A stretch of DNA of 10,394 bases. It comes from Ignavibacteria bacterium (GTDB taxonomy: Bacteria; Bacteroidota; Ignavibacteria; Tepidaquicellales; OLB5). Position 1 is the stretch's first letter, and every line of letters begins with the position of its first letter. The DNA is taken from contig JAOADS010000070.1 in assembly GCA_026417195.1 (NCBI GenBank), positions 1 to 10,394 of the forward strand, written 5' to 3'. Positions 7,469-10,394 of the stretch are shown here, one piece after another. The position numbers were made by a program, and so were the translations under genes. Below the pieces are notes generated by a model that searched no databases, had not been told where the DNA came from, and saw only the letters and a program-made list of their open reading frames with translations.

Positions 7469-8278
7469 CTATTTTTCCGCATAAATCAATAATCTTTTGT
7501 TTTGTAAATCTACAGAAAACCTTTCAAGTATGAATACGGATGATAATCTGCCCGTTTTCTTAAACAGCTCATAAACTAAATTAATAAATATAATCAGGAA
7601 TTTATGTTTCTTTAATTTATTAATTTTTTTATAAGCATACATTTCATGAAACTTATCCGATTCAGGCATCCTGTTACTGTTTCTTTTAATTCCGAAAACT
7701 ATGTCTGAAATATCCTGCAAAATAACATATATTCCAGTAAAAAATTTATAAATAAAAGATCTGTCTTTTATAAGATATATATTAAACAGTCTGAAACCAG
7801 CTTTTCTCAACATGTCTTCGAGATCTTCAATCCTGGTGACCTGATTATGACCATGGTCATTGAAATTAGGAAACGTCATGCTCAGTTTACCTTTAAACTT
7901 GAGCATCCTGTATATATTGTTCAGCATTAGCTGAGGATCTTCAACATGTTCATATACATCACAGGAGAAAACAGTATCAAACATGTTTTCATAAGATCTA
8001 ATATCATCTTTACATATGTTGAATTTTCTGAATTTAATTTTATCAGTAAATTCCTGCAAAAGTTTTATTGTCTCACCAGATAAGTCGAATCCATAAACTT
8101 CCGAAGGTGAGAATTCATTTAAGCTGAAACATAAATTACCCAGCCCGCATCCAATATCAAGGTAAGATTTATTTTTCTCTATTGTTGAATGATTTTTCAA
8201 GTTCCTTATAACTGTCTCAGCAAACCATACAGACCAGAAGTTAACCGGGGGATAGAAATATTTATCAAAAAAGTTCAA
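7469..8278 (-). CDS. class I SAM-dependent methyltransferase
   Basis: The 269-residue protein has a Rossmann-type methyltransferase domain in its first 165 residues: LDIGCGLGN (40-48, SAM-binding glycine loop), GFDLS (63-67, acidic residue for the SAM ribose), FDTVFSCDVYEHVEDP (100-115) and LKFKGKLSMTFPN (126-138). The C-terminal 100 residues are basic and hydrophobic (for example FIYKFFTGIYVILQ and KKHKFLIIFINLVYELF), which suggests membrane association near lipid-linked glycan. In this context it may methylate a sugar or the growing glycan end, but the acceptor is not shown by sequence. The start is TTG at 8278-8276. The preceding glycosyltransferase ends TAA at 8284-8282 in the same frame, with only CAG between. 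No ATG lies before the SAM motif, so TTG is the only reasonable conventional start. The stop is TAG. Confidence 0.87.
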   Translation of the reverse strand: MNFFDKYFYPPVNFWSVWFAETVIRNLKNHSTIEKNKSYLDIGCGLGNLCFSLNEFSPSEVYGFDLSGETIKLLQEFTDKIKFRKFNICKDDIRSYENMFDTVFSCDVYEHVEDPQLMLNNIYRMLKFKGKLSMTFPNFNDHGHNQVTRIEDLEDMLRKAGFRLFNIYLIKDRSFIYKFFTGIYVILQDISDIVFGIKRNSNRMPESDKFHEMYAYKKINKLKKHKFLIIFINLVYELFKKTGRLSSVFILERFSVDLQNKRLLIYAEK

Positions 8279-8281
8279 CTG

Positions 8282-9067
8282 TTATAAGCTTGGCTTTATT
8301 AAATATTTATGTTTCCAGAAGTAATAAATCAATCCCTTGATATGCTCATAGGTTATCCTTGAAAATATTGTTCTGGTCATCCTCTGATAATGATGTTTTA
8401 CCTTAACGTTAGGGAAATACACTATCCTATAACCTTTTTTCCAGATTCTTAAACAGTAATCTACATCTTCGGGGGCATAGAAAATTTTCTCGTCAAGTAA
8501 ACCTACAGTTTTAATCAAGTCTTTCCTGAAACACCAGAAGGCTGAAACTGTATAATCAACTTCCCTTATATCGTTGTGATCCCAGTCTGCCAATAACTGA
8601 TCTCTGTATAATTTTGTGTTTCTTATAAATGGAATAAAATCCAGCCTCCTCAGAATAGGTGTATAGAACTTTAAGAATTTCTTGCAGCTTAATTGGATTT
8701 CTCCATTATCCATTATTAGCTGAGGTGAAATCAGTCCCACTTGGGGATTAATATCCATGTATTCAATTAATCTGTCAAAAGTATAGTCCTCAATCAACTC
8801 AATATCAGAATCCAAAAACGCTATATACCTACCCCGGGACACATTCATACCTATATTTCTTTGTGAAGTACCTAAATTAATATTATTTCTGAAAAGTATA
8901 ACCTGCGGATATTTCTTTTTTATGTATTCGTAAGTGTCATCTTCTGAACCATTATCTATCACAATAATTTCATATTTACAGTTGTTTCTGTATTCATTCA
9001 TTGATTTAAGTAGCTTATCTAAATAAGCCTTGGTATTCCATGTTAATATTACAACTGACAGATCCAT
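8282..9067 (-). CDS. family 2 glycosyltransferase (rhamnosyltransferase-like)
   Basis: This is a compact 261-residue inverting GT-A enzyme that should transfer a sugar from a nucleotide donor to the lipid-linked glycan. Motifs are VVILTWNT (5-12), VIDNGS (36-41), LGTSQRNIGMN (65-75), the metal-binding DSD (86-88), DYTVSAFWCFRK (171-182) and APEDVDYCLRIWKKGYRI (198-215), followed by a HH pair (225-226). The EDVDYCLR block matches the EDIDLCFR block of the GT2 domain at 2267-4252, so the two are probably distant paralogues of the WbbL-like group. There are no clear membrane helices; the C-terminus is basic and aromatic (YYFWKHKYLIK), which could dock it to the membrane. The ATG start (9067-9065) shares one base with the TGA of the upstream gene (TGATG), suggesting translational coupling. 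The donor sugar is unknown. Confidence 0.91.
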   Translation of the reverse strand: MDLSVVILTWNTKAYLDKLLKSMNEYRNNCKYEIIVIDNGSEDDTYEYIKKKYPQVILFRNNINLGTSQRNIGMNVSRGRYIAFLDSDIELIEDYTFDRLIEYMDINPQVGLISPQLIMDNGEIQLSCKKFLKFYTPILRRLDFIPFIRNTKLYRDQLLADWDHNDIREVDYTVSAFWCFRKDLIKTVGLLDEKIFYAPEDVDYCLRIWKKGYRIVYFPNVKVKHHYQRMTRTIFSRITYEHIKGLIYYFWKHKYLIKPSL

Positions 9068-10245
9068 CAGAAAAATTTATATAGGTTATAATATTTTTCC
9101 AGCATTTTCGATTCACTGAATTTCTGAATTATGGTATTTCTGGCATTTATTCTAATCTGATTCAAATCAACAACATCATCAATTAAAATTTCATATATAA
9201 CATTTGTCAGTGAATCTGAATTTTTGGTTTCAAAAAGAAAACCATTTCTCCTATCTTCTATCAGCTCCCTAAAAGCTGGGATATCTGAGCATATACATAC
9301 CAACTCTGATGACATAGCTTCCGCAAGGGCAAGTCCAAATCCTTCAACAATTGAAGGCATAACATAAAAATCAAGTATACTGTAAATCTTATAAATATCA
9401 TCCCTGGTATCTGAAATTATTATCCTCTCTCTGAGGTTATTTTCATCTATAAATTTTTCTAATTCGTCGTACACATCCGTTTCATGTTCTCTTTTACTGC
9501 CGACCAACAATAATTTTAGATTCTGAAACTGATCAGATAAATTTTTAAAAGCCTTCAATAAATATATATGGCCTTTCCTGACCGAAAATGTGGAAACATT
9601 TCCTAAAATTATATCATTATCACTAAATCCCAGCTCCTCCCGCAAGTATCTGAACTTATTATAATAATTTTTAAACACTTCCGTGTCAATTCCGTTATAA
9701 ATCACAGTATACTTTGAATCTGATATTTTATCATTCTGCTTGGAAAATTCATATACTGAATTTGATACACATATTATCTTATCCGTCGAATAAGATAGAA
9801 GCTTATTAATTATATTATGGCTTTTGGATAACCAGTTTAAAGTATTATGCAGAGTTACATAGTTGGCTTTAAGTCTGTGAAAAAGTATGAATCTTGAAAC
9901 CAGGACTGATAACCTTACTAAAAAAGCCGAAAAAAAATCATGTGAATGGACAACTTCTATTTTTTTATCTTTTATATATTTTGCAAGCCTGAATATAACA
10001 GCAATTATCTTCAGAGTATCCTGCAATGAAAGATTTTTATTCTTAATATTGCAGAAAAAAACATCTCTGCAGGCGGAGCGAAAAAAATCAGTAAGATAAT
10101 TTCTCCTGACAGATAGTAAAGAACAAATGTAAAAATCAAAATTCTCATAACCTAAACCTTTATATATCCTGCTTACCAGTGTTTCCATACCTCCGTCTTC
10201 TATTATGGTTAGTACGTTAAGTATTTTGATTTTACTCCTTGCCAA
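9067..10245 (-). CDS. family 4 glycosyltransferase (GT-B fold)
   Basis: This is a 392-residue retaining glycosyltransferase expected to act in the cytoplasm on a lipid-linked or growing glycan. The N-terminal acceptor domain shows VLTIIEDGGMETLV (11-24) and HSHD (100-103). The C-terminal donor domain shows ICVSNSV (158-164), YNGID (183-187), STFSVRKGH (218-226), and the GT4 EX7E signature with E301 and E309 in EGFGLALAEA, followed by SDIPAFREL (320-328). Length and motif spacing are normal. The start is TTG at 10245-10243. The codon just before it is the TAG that ends the upstream gene in the same frame, so no earlier start is possible. An AAGGAG sequence lies inside the first codons (10240-10235) and could point to a start slightly further in, but no ATG, GTG or TTG lies within the next ten codons. 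The sugar specificity is unknown. Confidence 0.92.
   Translation of the reverse strand: MARSKIKILNVLTIIEDGGMETLVSRIYKGLGYENFDFYICSLLSVRRNYLTDFFRSACRDVFFCNIKNKNLSLQDTLKIIAVIFRLAKYIKDKKIEVVHSHDFFSAFLVRLSVLVSRFILFHRLKANYVTLHNTLNWLSKSHNIINKLLSYSTDKIICVSNSVYEFSKQNDKISDSKYTVIYNGIDTEVFKNYYNKFRYLREELGFSDNDIILGNVSTFSVRKGHIYLLKAFKNLSDQFQNLKLLLVGSKREHETDVYDELEKFIDENNLRERIIISDTRDDIYKIYSILDFYVMPSIVEGFGLALAEAMSSELVCICSDIPAFRELIEDRRNGFLFETKNSDSLTNVIYEILIDDVVDLNQIRINARNTIIQKFSESKMLEKYYNLYKFF
10235..10240 (-). promoter_or_regulatory. Shine-Dalgarno-like AAGGAG just inside the GT4 reading frame
   Basis: The minus strand reads AAGGAG here, the best Shine-Dalgarno match at any gene start in the window. It lies three to eight bases downstream of the TTG taken as the start of the GT4 gene. 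Four bases further on is ATC (10230-10228), and after another AAA comes ATA (10224-10222). Either this is chance in a genome that hardly uses such sites, or translation begins at a rare ATC or ATA codon. A start there would give an N-terminus close to the usual M-K-I-L start of the family. Confidence 0.25.
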
Positions 10246-10394
10246 CTAACTATACCTATATTTTAAATAAACAATAATATCTTCTGTTGTTTCAGCATAA
10301 ACTTCATTTTCGTCAAGAATGTTATCATTATCTTCATCTATAAATGCAACAATTTTGTATGGTGAACCTGTTGTAGAAACAATTAATTCGTAAT
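10246..10394 (-). CDS. C-terminal fragment of an unidentified protein with an EF-hand-like calcium loop
   Basis: The frame is open from the window edge to TAG at 10248-10246 and gives the last 48 residues of a longer protein. The fragment is acidic with short beta-prone stretches (YKIVAF, IIVYLKYRYS). It contains DEDNDNILDENE at fragment residues 19-30, with acidic residues at loop positions 1, 3, 5, 9 and 12 and a hydrophobic residue at 8, matching a calcium-binding EF-hand loop. Similar strand-loop endings occur in exported Ig-like or lipoprotein-type proteins of Bacteroidota relatives, so I infer a secreted or surface protein; no signal peptide can be seen because the N-terminus is outside the window. 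The stop codon directly abuts the TTG of the GT4 gene with no spacer. Confidence 0.72.
   Translation of the reverse strand, partial: YELIVSTTGSPYKIVAFIDEDNDNILDENEVYAETTEDIIVYLKYRYS

Larger units (their letters stand above)
1..10394 (-). other. probable single operon for surface-glycan assembly ending in accA-murA
   Basis: All ten coding regions run the same way. From transcription start to end the junctions are 0, a 1-base overlap, 3, 17, 7, a 4-base overlap, 1, 11 and 21 bases. None has room for a normal intergenic promoter, and none contains a GC-rich hairpin followed by T residues on the transcribed strand. Any internal promoter must therefore lie inside a coding region. The main promoter and the terminator should lie outside the window. 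Confidence 0.65.

Noticed and set aside
1..10394. CRISPR arrays, tandem repeats, transposon ends, tRNA or rRNA genes
   Set aside because: I found no repeated spacer structure, terminal inverted repeats, transposase motif or RNA gene signature by eye, and the coding regions leave almost no free space for them.

Overview
The window is a fully packed, single-strand gene cluster. Every gene I can support lies on the minus strand, so the biological order runs from base 10394 down to base 1. It holds nine recognisable genes plus the tail of a tenth. No gap between genes exceeds 21 bases, and several junctions overlap or abut exactly. I see no RNA gene, insertion sequence, CRISPR array, terminator hairpin or non-coding stretch near 300 bases. 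This looks like one long transcription unit that continues beyond both edges of the window.

The DNA is AT-rich and most starts lack a convincing Shine-Dalgarno sequence. The acetyl-CoA carboxylase alpha subunit carries an ISPESCSSIL...RSW stretch like those I know from Bacteroidota and their relatives. Together these suggest a member of the Bacteroidota/Ignavibacteriota/Chlorobiota side of bacteria. This is an inference from style and motifs, not a database match.

In transcription order the layout is as follows. The C-terminal 48 residues of an unidentified protein, probably exported, carry an EF-hand-like loop (10246-10394). Then come a GT-B family 4 glycosyltransferase (9067-10245), a family 2 glycosyltransferase (8282-9067) and a class I SAM-dependent methyltransferase (7469-8278). 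Next are a full-length polyprenyl-phosphate sugar-1-phosphate transferase (6078-7451), a WbpE-like PLP sugar aminotransferase (4970-6070) and a polyprenol-phosphate mannose synthase-like family 2 enzyme (4254-4973). A 661-residue multidomain protein follows, a family 2 glycosyltransferase joined to a degenerate sugar-phosphate transferase (2267-4252). The last two are accA (1305-2255) and a nearly complete murA (1-1283, cut by the window edge).

Together the central genes form a surface-polysaccharide or lipid-linked glycan assembly module. The phosphotransferase starts the glycan on the lipid carrier, the glycosyltransferases extend it, the aminotransferase helps make an amino-sugar donor, and the methyltransferase may modify or cap it. 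The DPM1-like enzyme may supply a lipid-phosphate-linked sugar. The two housekeeping genes at the end serve fatty-acid synthesis (accA) and peptidoglycan synthesis (murA).

The most interesting points are these. The GT2 fusion protein keeps the membrane frame of a sugar-phosphate transferase but has lost its catalytic centre. MurA has Asp in place of the fosfomycin-target Cys. Four of nine complete genes appear to start at TTG. At two junctions the downstream gene starts in the same frame, at or one codon after the upstream stop.
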